From positions 1 through 17,697 of the forward strand of contig SKGV01000076.1 of assembly GCA_007117275.1 (NCBI GenBank): DNA of 17,697 nt, written 5' to 3'. The notes below the pieces were generated by a model. The model saw only the letters and a list, made by a program, of their open reading frames with translations, did no database searches and was not told where the DNA came from. Source of the DNA: Methylophaga sp. (GTDB taxonomy: Bacteria > Pseudomonadota > Gammaproteobacteria > Nitrosococcales > Methylophagaceae). The translations under genes were made by a program, and so were the position numbers. The stretch's first letter is position 1; each line of letters begins with the position of its first letter. Shown here piece by piece: positions 8,193-14,566 of this stretch.

Positions 8193-9161
8193 ATGGCATT
8201 AATTGTTCAAAAATTCGGCGGCACATCGGTCGGTACGGTTGACCGTATCCGTGAGGTCGCCAAAAAAGTCATTGAGTATCGTAGTGATGGCCATGATCTG
8301 GTAGTCGTCGTCTCGGCTATGAGTGGCGAAACCAACCGGTTACTGGGGCTGGCAAACGAACTGCATGACCATCCACGTGGGCGTGAAGTGGATGTCTTAT
8401 TATCCACCGGCGAACAAGTCACCATCGCCTTGCTATGTCTTGCATTAGAACAAATGGGTATGCCAGCAACTTCATATACCGGGCCACAGGTTCGTATTCT
8501 GACTGACAACTCGCACAACAAAGCGCGCATCATGCGAATTGATGACGAGAAAATTCGTGCCGATCTGTCTGCAGGCAAAGTCGTCGTAGTTGCAGGCTTC
8601 CAAGGCTGTGATGAACTGGGCAACATTACCACGCTCGGGCGCGGTGGTTCAGACACGACGGCCGTTGCACTGGCAGCCGCGCTTAAAGCCGATGAATGCC
8701 AGATTTACACCGATGTTGACGGTGTTTACACCACCGATCCGCGCGTGGTGCCTGAAGCTCGCCGACTGGATCGCATCACATTCGAAGAAATGCTGGAAAT
8801 GGCCAGTCTTGGTGCCAAAGTTTTGCAAATTCGCTCTGTCGAATTTGCCAGTAAATATAACGTACCGTTACGCGTACTCTCCTCGTTCACAGAGGGAGGT
8901 GGAACGCTGATAACGTCTGAGGAAGCATCAATGGAACAAGCACTTATTTCAGGTATTGCGTTCAACCGCGACGAGGCAAAGCTCACGATTGAGGGAGTGC
9001 CGGATCAGCCCGGCGTGGCCGCGAAAATTTTAGGCCCCATCGCTTCGCAAAACATCGAAGTCGACATGATCATTCAAAACATCGGTCATGACTCGACGAC
9101 AGATTTCACATTTACTGTACATCGTAACGATTTTCAAACAGCCATGAGCATCCTGCAATAA
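8193..9161 (+). CDS. lysC: Aspartokinase LysC, kinase domain and first ACT domain (ends at an in-frame TAA)
   Basis: The first 322 residues of an aspartokinase, which phosphorylates aspartate in the first step to lysine, threonine, methionine and diaminopimelate. The kinase domain is intact: KFGGTSVG at 7-14, VVSAMSGETNRLL, STGEQV, the TLGRGGSDTTAVALAAAL block and YTDVDGVYTTDPR. The first ACT domain (IEGVPDQPGVAAKI) follows. The frame is stopped by TAA at 9159-9161, codon 323, yet continues in the same phase with a recognisable second ACT domain to 9410. The undisturbed frame of 405 codons plus stop is the normal length for this Pseudomonas-type enzyme. The ATG at 8193 is 4 bases after the alaS stop, which suggests coupling. 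Either the product is truncated or the TAA is read through, bypassed or a sequencing error. Confidence 0.85.
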   Translation: MALIVQKFGGTSVGTVDRIREVAKKVIEYRSDGHDLVVVVSAMSGETNRLLGLANELHDHPRGREVDVLLSTGEQVTIALLCLALEQMGMPATSYTGPQVRILTDNSHNKARIMRIDDEKIRADLSAGKVVVVAGFQGCDELGNITTLGRGGSDTTAVALAAALKADECQIYTDVDGVYTTDPRVVPEARRLDRITFEEMLEMASLGAKVLQIRSVEFASKYNVPLRVLSSFTEGGGTLITSEEASMEQALISGIAFNRDEAKLTIEGVPDQPGVAAKILGPIASQNIEVDMIIQNIGHDSTTDFTFTVHRNDFQTAMSILQ

Positions 9162-9173
9162 ATTTGTCAGGAA

Positions 9174-9410
9174 TTGTCGGCTCGTCAAGTGACAGGTGAT
9201 GAGAAAATCGCCAAGATTTCGGTAGTGGGTGTAGGCATGCGTTCACACGCAGGAATCGCGAGTAGCATGTTCAGTGCATTGGCAGCTGAAAACATCAACA
9301 TCGTCATGATATCCACCTCTGAGATTAAAATTTCTGTCGTTGTTGACGAAAAATATCTTGAACTCGGCGTCAGAGCTTTACACAAGGCTTTCAATATGGA
9401 GCAAGCCTGA
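9174..9410 (+). CDS. Aspartokinase C-terminal ACT domain fragment, same frame as lysC
   Basis: This is the remainder of lysC after the internal TAA and is in phase with it. It encodes the second ACT domain, which closes the allosteric lysine/threonine site in LysC. Conserved blocks include KIAKISVVGVGMRSHAGIAS, NIVMISTSEIKISVVVDEKYLELGVRALH and a short tail. Aligned against typical LysC proteins from memory, no residue appears lost around the stop. Possible separate starts are TTG at 9174, 12 bases after the TAA, with AGGA only 1 base before it, or GTG at 9189; neither has a good ribosome binding site. It could be a reinitiated small subunit like the internally started beta subunits of B. subtilis and Corynebacterium aspartokinases, or the dead tail of a pseudogene. 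Confidence 0.55.
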   Translation: MSARQVTGDEKIAKISVVGVGMRSHAGIASSMFSALAAENINIVMISTSEIKISVVVDEKYLELGVRALHKAFNMEQA

Positions 9411-9443
9411 AAATAATTGACTCACAAATGTCAGGAGATCTCC

Positions 9444-9474
9444 TTTCGCTTCCGCCCAGCATGACTGATATACT
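9444..9474 (+). promoter_or_regulatory. Candidate csrA promoter
   Basis: TATACT at 9469-9474 is a good sigma-70 -10 element, sitting 160 bases before the csrA ATG. The matching -35 region (around TTTCGC at 9444-9449) is poor, so activation or an alternative sigma factor is possible; E. coli csrA has several promoters, including sigma-S dependent ones. Just upstream is the perfect 12-base palindrome AGGAGATCTCCT at 9433-9444, which could be an operator. The assignment rests on sequence resemblance only. Confidence 0.35.
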
Positions 9475-9534
9475 ATAGTGCAAACAAGCGAATTGACTGT
9501 AAATACGGGGTCTCCAAAGAGCAAGCGATGCATA

Positions 9535-9633
9535 AGGGAGCTCTAGTACATTATGCAAACGGACCTGACACCAAGCCTAGCATCATTTCTCCGCTGTTGC
9601 TTTGTGTCATTTTTTGAGAGTAAGGGGAAGATT
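9535..9633 (+). promoter_or_regulatory. csrA leader with GGA motifs (candidate CsrA autoregulation)
   Basis: The leader before csrA contains GGA trinucleotides at 9537-9539 (AAGGGAG), 9561-9563 (ACGGAC) and 9626-9628. The last is inside the ribosome binding site AAGGGGA, 5 bases before the ATG. CsrA binds A(N)GGA motifs, and E. coli CsrA represses its own translation through sites in its leader, one over the Shine-Dalgarno sequence. The arrangement here fits that scheme. The reading frame is open upstream from an ATG at 9553, but csrA itself clearly begins at 9634. Confidence 0.4.
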
Positions 9634-9819
9634 ATGTTAATACTGACACGCAGAGTTGGTGAATCACTCATTATCGGTGACGATGTAGTTGTGAATGTAC
9701 TCGGGGTCAAAGGAAACCAAGTCAGAATCGGTGTCGACGCACCCAAACATGTCAGCGTTCATCGCGAAGAAATTTACGATCGAATCCAAGCAGAAAAAGA
9801 TCAGCCAAACGTCGGTTGA
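9634..9819 (+). CDS. csrA: Carbon storage regulator CsrA (RsmA)
   Basis: A 61-residue CsrA, the homodimeric RNA-binding protein that represses or stabilises mRNAs by binding GGA motifs in their leaders and coordinates carbon metabolism, motility and biofilm formation. The first strand MLILTRRVGESLIIG includes the key RNA-contacting Arg7 region, and the second contact region VHREEIYDRIQ includes Arg44. Length equals E. coli CsrA (61). The ribosome binding site AAGGGGA at 9622-9628 is strong. Position after lysC and before tRNA-Ser/tRNA-Arg is the conserved gammaproteobacterial context. Confidence 0.98.
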   Translation: MLILTRRVGESLIIGDDVVVNVLGVKGNQVRIGVDAPKHVSVHREEIYDRIQAEKDQPNVG

Positions 9820-9834
9820 ATTCTCAATTTTAGC

Positions 9835-9862
9835 TGGTCAAACAACAGATACCTGATATAAT
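9835..9862 (+). promoter_or_regulatory. Promoter of tRNA-Ser
   Basis: TGGTCA (9835-9840) and a perfect TATAAT (9857-9862) are separated by 16 bases. Transcription would begin about 7 bases later, some 6 bases before the mature tRNA-Ser end. The sequence after the -10 (GAACGGC) is fairly G+C rich, as in stable-RNA promoters under stringent control. Confidence 0.6.
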
Positions 9863-9875
9863 GAACGGCTTTGAT

Positions 9876-9965
9876 GGAGAGCTGGCCGAGTGGCTGAAGG
9901 CGCGCCCCTGCTAAGGGCGTATAGGTTAACCCCTATCGAGGGTTCGAATCCCTCGCTCTCCGCCA
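9876..9965 (+). tRNA. tRNA-Ser (anticodon GCT)
   Basis: A 90-base class II tRNA. The acceptor stem is GGAGAGC (9876-9882) with GCTCTCC (9955-9961), the discriminator is G9962, and CCA is encoded at 9963-9965. The anticodon stem CGCCC/GGGCG flanks the loop CTGCTAA, with anticodon GCT at 9910-9912, reading AGC and AGU serine codons. A long variable arm (TAGGTTAACCCCTA) is typical of serine tRNAs, and the T arm contains GGTTCGAATC. E. coli has the same tRNA (serV) directly after csrA. Confidence 0.97.
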
Positions 9966-9966
9966 T

Positions 9967-9996
9967 ATTTGTTCGCTTTACGGCTTGCGGACAAAT
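9967..9996 (+). other. Hairpin between the two tRNA genes
   Basis: ATTTGTTCGC (9967-9976) pairs with GCGGACAAAT (9987-9996) over 10 base pairs, including one T-G wobble, with a 10-base loop. It starts 2 bases after the CCA of tRNA-Ser and overlaps the -35 element of the tRNA-Arg promoter. No T tract follows on this strand, so it is not a classical terminator. It may help 3' processing of tRNA-Ser. Confidence 0.45.
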
Positions 9997-10013
9997 GACC
10001 AAAAAAGTATAAT
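9985..10013 (+). promoter_or_regulatory. Promoter of tRNA-Arg
   Basis: TTGCGG (9985-9990) and a perfect TATAAT (10008-10013) are exactly 17 bases apart. This gives a predicted start about 6 bases before the tRNA. The G+C-rich CGCTCGC after the -10 resembles a stringent-control discriminator. The gene is therefore probably not dependent on readthrough from tRNA-Ser. Confidence 0.65.
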
Positions 10014-10025
10014 CGCTCGCTTATT

Positions 10026-10102
10026 GCGCATGTAGCTCAGCTGGATAGAGTACCTGGCTACGAACCAGGCGGTCGGAGGTTCGAATCCTTCCATGCGCGC
10101 CA
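10026..10102 (+). tRNA. tRNA-Arg (anticodon ACG)
   Basis: A 77-base tRNA. The acceptor stem is GCGCATG (10026-10032) with CATGCGC (10092-10098), the discriminator is G10099, and CCA is encoded at 10100-10102. The anticodon stem CCTGG/CCAGG encloses CTACGAA, with anticodon ACG at 10060-10062; in bacteria A34 is converted to inosine by TadA so that CGU, CGC and CGA are read. The D arm (AGCTCAGCTGGATAGAGT) and T arm (GGAGGTTCGAATCC) are standard. It corresponds to the argV-type genes that follow serV in E. coli. Confidence 0.97.
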
Positions 10103-10116
10103 TTTAGTGGTCAAAC

Positions 10117-10153
10117 AAAAAGCAGTTATCGGGCTCGATAACTGCTTTTTTTT
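10117..10153 (+). terminator. Bidirectional rho-independent terminator after the tRNA genes
   Basis: A perfect 11-base-pair stem, AGCAGTTATCG (10121-10131) with CGATAACTGCT (10136-10146), has the loop GGCT. A run of 7 T's (10147-10153) follows on the + strand. The five A's at 10117-10121 give a T run on the - strand. It can end the tRNA transcript and could also stop the convergent importer operon. Confidence 0.88.
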
Positions 10154-10285
10154 GCCTGTCATTAACGACTGTTTAAAATTGATAGAGACTAACCTACTTA
10201 GGAATTTTTTTTGCGTGTTCAGGTCTTAGTGTTGCTAACGCTGAGATAAACCGTTGGCACATTTCTCTCCAAAGTTTGTGTTACT

Positions 10286-10316
10286 GGATGGTCAGACAAC
10301 CGACCATCCTTTTTTT
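10286..10316 (+). terminator. Second rho-independent terminator, + strand
   Basis: GGATGGTC (10286-10293) pairs with GACCATCC (10302-10309) around an 8-base loop and is followed by 7 T's (10310-10316). On the other strand no T run follows, so it acts on + strand transcripts. Nothing recognisable is encoded between it and the preceding terminator (10154-10285). It may be a backup or may end a short unannotated transcript. Confidence 0.7.
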
Positions 10317-10354
10317 CGCCAATCGCTGTCTAAACGCCTCTGTGCGTCGAAGCC

Positions 10355-12007
10355 CTAACGTCCCCAACGCAGTTGCAGCGAATCATCGAGCCGTGGAACG
10401 GCCGCAAGCAGGTCTCGGGTATAGTCATTCTGTGGCGTTTTTAGTACTGACTGCGTCACCCCGCTTTCAACAAGTTTACCGGAATGCATAACGGCCATTC
10501 TGTCAGCGAGATATTCAACCACTCCCATGTTATGCGTGATAAACAACATGCCAAGGTTTTCTTCATCGACTAATCTTCTGAGTAGTCTCAAAATACCGGC
10601 CTGAACCGATACATCTAGAGCAGAAGTGATTTCATCACAAAGAATAAACTTTGGCTCAAGCACCAAGGCTCTGGCAATAGCCAGTCGCTGCCGCTGGCCT
10701 CCGGAAAACTCATGCGGGTATCGCCATAGACTATCTGTCGGCATTTCGACCCGATCCAGCAATGCGGCCGCGCGTTGTTTTCGTTCATCATCATCATGCC
10801 CAACACCATGAACGCGCATCGGTTCCAACAGCGAGGTAAAAATTGGCAAACGAGGGTTAAGGCTTGAGCCAGGATCCTGAAACACTACCTGCATTTGTCT
10901 TCGTAAACGACGCAGCGGCTTTGCCGCCAGGTGAGTAATATCCTGACCTTGCAAAAATATGGAGCCTGCGGTGACCTCTTGTAATCTCAACAAGGCCCTT
11001 CCTAGCGTCGTCTTACCGCACCCAGACTCACCCACTAGCGCCACGACCTCTCCACTATTGACCTGAAGCGACACCTGGTCAACCGCCTTGAAGTTGTCAA
11101 CTACGCGGCGCATCAAACCCCTACGCACAGGAAAATAAACCGATAAATCGCGCACTTCCAGCAAGACATCATGTTGAATAATCGGTCGGTTGGGTTTTTG
11201 CAATCGCTCAGGCAATGCGGCAATCAGACTCTGAGTATATTCGTGTTGTGGATGGGTGAGCACCTCCGCAGCAGGGCCAGACTCGACAAGCTTGCCTTTG
11301 CGCATTACACCGACAGTATCTGCGATCTGAGCGACCACACCAAAATCATGAGTAATAAACAACATGCCCATGCCGTGTTTCAGCTGAAGCTCGCGCATTA
11401 GCTTGAGAATTTCAGCTTGAACGGTCACATCCAGCGCTGTTGTCGGTTCGTCTGCTATCAATAAATCTGGCTCGCAAATCAGGGCCATAGCAATCATCAC
11501 TCGCTGGCGCTGGCCACCAGACAGACGATGTGGATATTCATTGATTCGGCTTTCTGCTTGTGGAATTTGAACCTCTTTAAGGGCGTTGATGACGCGTTTT
11601 TTTCTCTCTGCAGCAGTCAGTGCTGGCTGATGTAGCTGTAGCACCTCTTCCAGTTGCTCACCAACAGTCAGCACAGGGTTTAACGAAGTCATCGGCTCCT
11701 GAAAAATCATGCCAATCCGGCCACCACGCACTTTGCGTAGCGTGCTGTCGTCCGCTAACAACAAATCTTCTGAGTTACTTTGTTGATCAAACAGTCTGAC
11801 TCGACCTTGTGGATGTCGATATCTTCCATACGGTAACAGCCCCATGACTGACAGCGCTGTGACTGACTTACCACTGCCGGACTCACCGACAAGACAAAAG
11901 GTTTGCCCTGCTTCCAGCGTTATGCTGATGCCATCGACAGCACGCATCCACGAATCACCCTCGCCTAACTCAGTGACTAATTGGTCAATTTGCAGTAGCA
12001 CAGTCAC
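10355..12007 (-). CDS. yejF: Yej-type peptide ABC transporter, double ATP-binding protein
   Basis: A protein of about 550 residues made of two fused ABC ATPase domains, as in E. coli YejF, which energises import of peptides (microcin C in E. coli). Domain 1 has Walker A GESGSGKS near residue 41, Q-loop FQEPMTSLNP, signature LSGGQRQR and Walker B LLIADEPTTALD. Domain 2 has Walker A GESGCGKTT near 326, FQDPGSSLNP, signature FSGGQRQR and Walker B FILCDEITSALD, with Ile in place of the usual Pro after the catalytic Glu. Both H-loops (FITHD, FITHN) are present, so both sites look active. A GTG start at 12007 has AAGGG 8 bases upstream; a TTG at 12013 that overlaps the permease stop is the alternative. 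It is the last gene of the operon. Confidence 0.92.
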   Translation of the reverse strand: MTVLLQIDQLVTELGEGDSWMRAVDGISITLEAGQTFCLVGESGSGKSVTALSVMGLLPYGRYRHPQGRVRLFDQQSNSEDLLLADDSTLRKVRGGRIGMIFQEPMTSLNPVLTVGEQLEEVLQLHQPALTAAERKKRVINALKEVQIPQAESRINEYPHRLSGGQRQRVMIAMALICEPDLLIADEPTTALDVTVQAEILKLMRELQLKHGMGMLFITHDFGVVAQIADTVGVMRKGKLVESGPAAEVLTHPQHEYTQSLIAALPERLQKPNRPIIQHDVLLEVRDLSVYFPVRRGLMRRVVDNFKAVDQVSLQVNSGEVVALVGESGCGKTTLGRALLRLQEVTAGSIFLQGQDITHLAAKPLRRLRRQMQVVFQDPGSSLNPRLPIFTSLLEPMRVHGVGHDDDERKQRAAALLDRVEMPTDSLWRYPHEFSGGQRQRLAIARALVLEPKFILCDEITSALDVSVQAGILRLLRRLVDEENLGMLFITHNMGVVEYLADRMAVMHSGKLVESGVTQSVLKTPQNDYTRDLLAAVPRLDDSLQLRWGR

Positions 12008-12009
12008 GC

Positions 12010-13185
12010 TCAATGCCCTTTGCGAGTGTGAGGATCAACGGCGTCACGTAATGATTCACCCAGCAAATTATAGGCAAACACCGTCATGAAGATTGCTCCG
12101 CCTGGGAATACCGCCAACCACCAATTGAATGTTGATGACTGTACGGCCTGGTTCAACATTTGTCCCCATGAGGGATCATCAATCAGGCCCAGACCAAGAA
12201 AACTCAATGTAGCTTCGGCCAAAATCGCAGAAGCCACACCAAAACTGGCAGCGACCAACAGCGGTGCAAGCCCATTTGGCAACATATGCCTGAACAAAAT
12301 CGATCTGAGAGGCAGGCCGCAGGCAATTGCCGATTGAACAAAGTCCTGCTGTCTCAGTTTGAGAAACTCAGCACGCACATAGCGTGCGTATCCCGACCAT
12401 GAGGTAATACCGATGATGATCATCATCATATAAATCGAACGACCAAAAAAGGCGACAAACGACAACAATAAGAACAGAGTTGGAATTGCCTCAAATATCT
12501 CCACCAGCCGCATGCCGATAATATCGATAATGCCAGAAAAATAGCCCATCAAACCGCCGATAATAGTACCGATAACTAAGGCAATACCGGTAGCAATAAA
12601 GCCAATGCCCAGTGCGATCCTGGAGGCGTGAATCATGCGTGCAGCAACGTCAGCACCATTTTCCTCAGTACCCAAAACATGTAGGCGCTGCGAAGATGCC
12701 AGTGGCGACTCAATGCCAGTATCACCATAATCTCGCAGATAATCCTTGGCCGAATAGGGTATGGGCGCCCTGAGTACGAATTCAATGTTCCCGGCAGCCT
12801 CCATTTCTCGGTACTGTTCATAAATGACCAAGACAGGCGGAGAAGCGATGGAATAGGCCACTAATGCTGAAACTGCAATGGCTGACAGCCAGAGTAACAA
12901 TCGTTTCCAGATAGCCAGCTTGAGGAAAACGACAACAACGGCCATGAAAAAACCTGCAAGCCAGACCCAATCGATGGGATCCAGATGTCTCAGCAGGGGG
13001 CTGCTGGCCTGTCCGTCAACAACCATATAGATCGGATGACTGTTGGCGATAAACGGTGAAAACGTCGATACAATCACCAACAGAAAAATCCACAGCATAC
13101 CGATTCTGGCGCCGGTTCTTTTAAACAAGGTGCCAAGCACCTGTGCCGACCAAGGCTTGGAGCGCTGTATTGCCATATCAGTCAT
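12010..13185 (-). CDS. yejE: Yej-type ABC transporter permease, E subunit, with extra membrane segments
   Basis: A 391-residue inner-membrane permease of the DppC/OppC/YejE family (E. coli YejE: 341). After a first helix near 28-47 it has two additional hydrophobic segments, about 73-91 and 96-115, where E. coli YejE has a periplasmic region. The standard core then follows: GTEENGADVAARM at 172-184 (compare the usual GTDxxGRDV), helices near 190-212, 225-247, 250-262, 305-328 and 355-376, and the EAA coupling loop SAIACGLPLRSILFRHMLPN at 285-304 that docks to the ATPase. The ATG at 13185 has GAGG with a 6-base spacing and overlaps the upstream permease by 8 bases. The extra segments are directly visible; their role is unknown. 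Confidence 0.9.
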   Translation of the reverse strand: MTDMAIQRSKPWSAQVLGTLFKRTGARIGMLWIFLLVIVSTFSPFIANSHPIYMVVDGQASSPLLRHLDPIDWVWLAGFFMAVVVVFLKLAIWKRLLLWLSAIAVSALVAYSIASPPVLVIYEQYREMEAAGNIEFVLRAPIPYSAKDYLRDYGDTGIESPLASSQRLHVLGTEENGADVAARMIHASRIALGIGFIATGIALVIGTIIGGLMGYFSGIIDIIGMRLVEIFEAIPTLFLLLSFVAFFGRSIYMMMIIIGITSWSGYARYVRAEFLKLRQQDFVQSAIACGLPLRSILFRHMLPNGLAPLLVAASFGVASAILAEATLSFLGLGLIDDPSWGQMLNQAVQSSTFNWWLAVFPGGAIFMTVFAYNLLGESLRDAVDPHTRKGH

Positions 13186-14560
13186 AACTTACCCTCGGAT
13201 CTGCAATTGCGTAGGCAATATCCGCCAACAGATAGCCTGCCAGTGTCAGCAAACCAGAAATCAGCGTGACTGACAGCACCAATTCCCTGTCGCGTGTTTG
13301 CACGGCTTCGACCGCCAGTTTACCCATGCCATCGATACTAAAAATACTTTCCACAATCACCGAACCTGCCAGCAAACTGGGCAATAAGGTTGCCGAGACT
13401 GTAATCAATGGCAACAGCGAGTTTCTGAATACATGTCGCCAAAGGACGGTTTCTTCATCCACCCCTTTGGCTCTGGCAGTTCTGGCGTAGTCAGCCGCCA
13501 GATTTTCCAATAACGAAGATCGCGTCAGTTTGGCCAGAAACGCCAGGCCGCCATAGGACAAGGCAATTACCGGAAGAACAAGATGCCAGAGACGATCCAT
13601 TAGATAACCACCGTGTAGAAATTCCACACCAAACAGTTTGGCAAGGCCAAGGCCAAGCCCGAGCCCCAAACCACCAGCGAAGACAATTCTCAGAGCGTCA
13701 CTGCCAAGCCCTGCTAGCAGCCTAACCAGATACGCCGCAGCACAGGTAAGCACTACATGGCTGAGGCTAAAACCAGCACCGACCAAATCAAATGCCATCA
13801 GATAACCAAGTACAGCCCCTATGGCGGTGCCGCCCCAGAGTCGCATGACAAGTGGCGCTTTTGCCGCTGCCCAAATAAGCAGCGAAGTTACCAGTCCAAG
13901 ACAGATAAACACTAACAACAGATCCGCTGGGGATGACAATAACGGTAAGAATGTCTGGTCTATCGCTTCCCTCCTGACTAAGCCTGCGGTTGGAAACCAC
14001 TGCCAATACTGTTCAGAAGCAAAAAAACCGATAAACAGCACCCCTGCCAACATAGTTGGCACCGACCAGAGCCCTAAGAGAAATATGTTGGAGGTGACAT
14101 CGAAGCGTCCACCTCTAGATCGCGCCGCCTGAACACCAATCGCAATGGAAATCGCATAAATTAGAGGAACGGAAAGCACATTGAGCAACAAGGTGATAGG
14201 CAAACGCTCAGCCAAAAGGGCTGTCACAGGTCGACCGTAACGAAAACTCACGCCAAAATCGACGCCTTTTGTCAGTGAAAACGCGCCAAGTGAACCGTCG
14301 CTCTCTCTTTCCCAGCCAATCGGTGAAATGTTGTTGAGCCATCTCAGGTATTGGATGGGTGCCGGTTGATCAAGCCCGTACAAGCGGTTGTAATAGTCTT
14401 CAAGCGCCTGTCTTGTTTCTGGCTCCAGATCGGTGCCATCCACCAGAGATTGAGCGCTGATACCACCCGGCGCAGATGCCATCACTATGAATACGACCAA
14501 GGTGATGCCGAATAGTGTGGGCACCATCAGTAACATGCGTCGCAACAAATAGTTCAGCAT
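13178..14560 (-). CDS. yejB: Yej-type ABC transporter permease, B subunit, with an inserted membrane block
   Basis: A 460-residue permease of the DppB/YejB family (E. coli YejB: 364). The N-terminal helix (LLRRMLLMVPTLFGITLVVF), the YGLDQP motif near 61 and the WFPTAGL segment near 188 match YejB. So do the EAA loop ARTARAKGVDEETVLWRHVF at 359-378 and the C-terminal IADPRVSYD. Between WFPTAGL and the LWHLVLPVIAL helix lies an insertion of roughly 100 residues (about 208-318) with four hydrophobic segments near 213-233, 243-263, 266-284 and 291-310. The last is an unusual glycine-leucine run (GGLGLGLGLGLA). The start is 6 bases after the binding-protein stop, and the end overlaps the next permease by 8 bases. 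Confidence 0.9.
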   Translation of the reverse strand: MLNYLLRRMLLMVPTLFGITLVVFIVMASAPGGISAQSLVDGTDLEPETRQALEDYYNRLYGLDQPAPIQYLRWLNNISPIGWERESDGSLGAFSLTKGVDFGVSFRYGRPVTALLAERLPITLLLNVLSVPLIYAISIAIGVQAARSRGGRFDVTSNIFLLGLWSVPTMLAGVLFIGFFASEQYWQWFPTAGLVRREAIDQTFLPLLSSPADLLLVFICLGLVTSLLIWAAAKAPLVMRLWGGTAIGAVLGYLMAFDLVGAGFSLSHVVLTCAAAYLVRLLAGLGSDALRIVFAGGLGLGLGLGLAKLFGVEFLHGGYLMDRLWHLVLPVIALSYGGLAFLAKLTRSSLLENLAADYARTARAKGVDEETVLWRHVFRNSLLPLITVSATLLPSLLAGSVIVESIFSIDGMGKLAVEAVQTRDRELVLSVTLISGLLTLAGYLLADIAYAIADPRVSYD

Positions 14561-14566
14561 TTGAAG

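Noticed and set aside
8193..9410. Programmed recoding at the lysC stop (selenocysteine or pyrrolysine type).
   Set aside because: The stop is TAA, whereas those recoding events use TGA and TAG. TAA is a normal terminator of other genes here (for example the OsmC-family and YcgL genes), so reassignment is also unlikely.
9553..9633. N-terminal extension of csrA from an ATG at 9553.
   Set aside because: CsrA is a highly conserved 61-residue protein starting MLILTRR, and ATG 9634 has a strong ribosome binding site. The extension has no family support.
10117..10146. CRISPR or mobile-element repeat from the strong inverted repeat.
   Set aside because: It is a single perfect stem with a 4-base loop and T runs, typical of an intrinsic terminator, and no repeated units with spacers are present.
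10250..10280. Sigma-54 promoter suggested by TTGGCAC near 10254.
   Set aside because: The required GC element about 5 bases downstream (TTGCW) is missing; the sequence there is CTCC.
9876..10354. tRNA genes as an attachment site for a genomic island.
   Set aside because: I found no integrase and no repeated copy of either tRNA 3' end in the window, and the neighbouring importer genes look like core-type genes.
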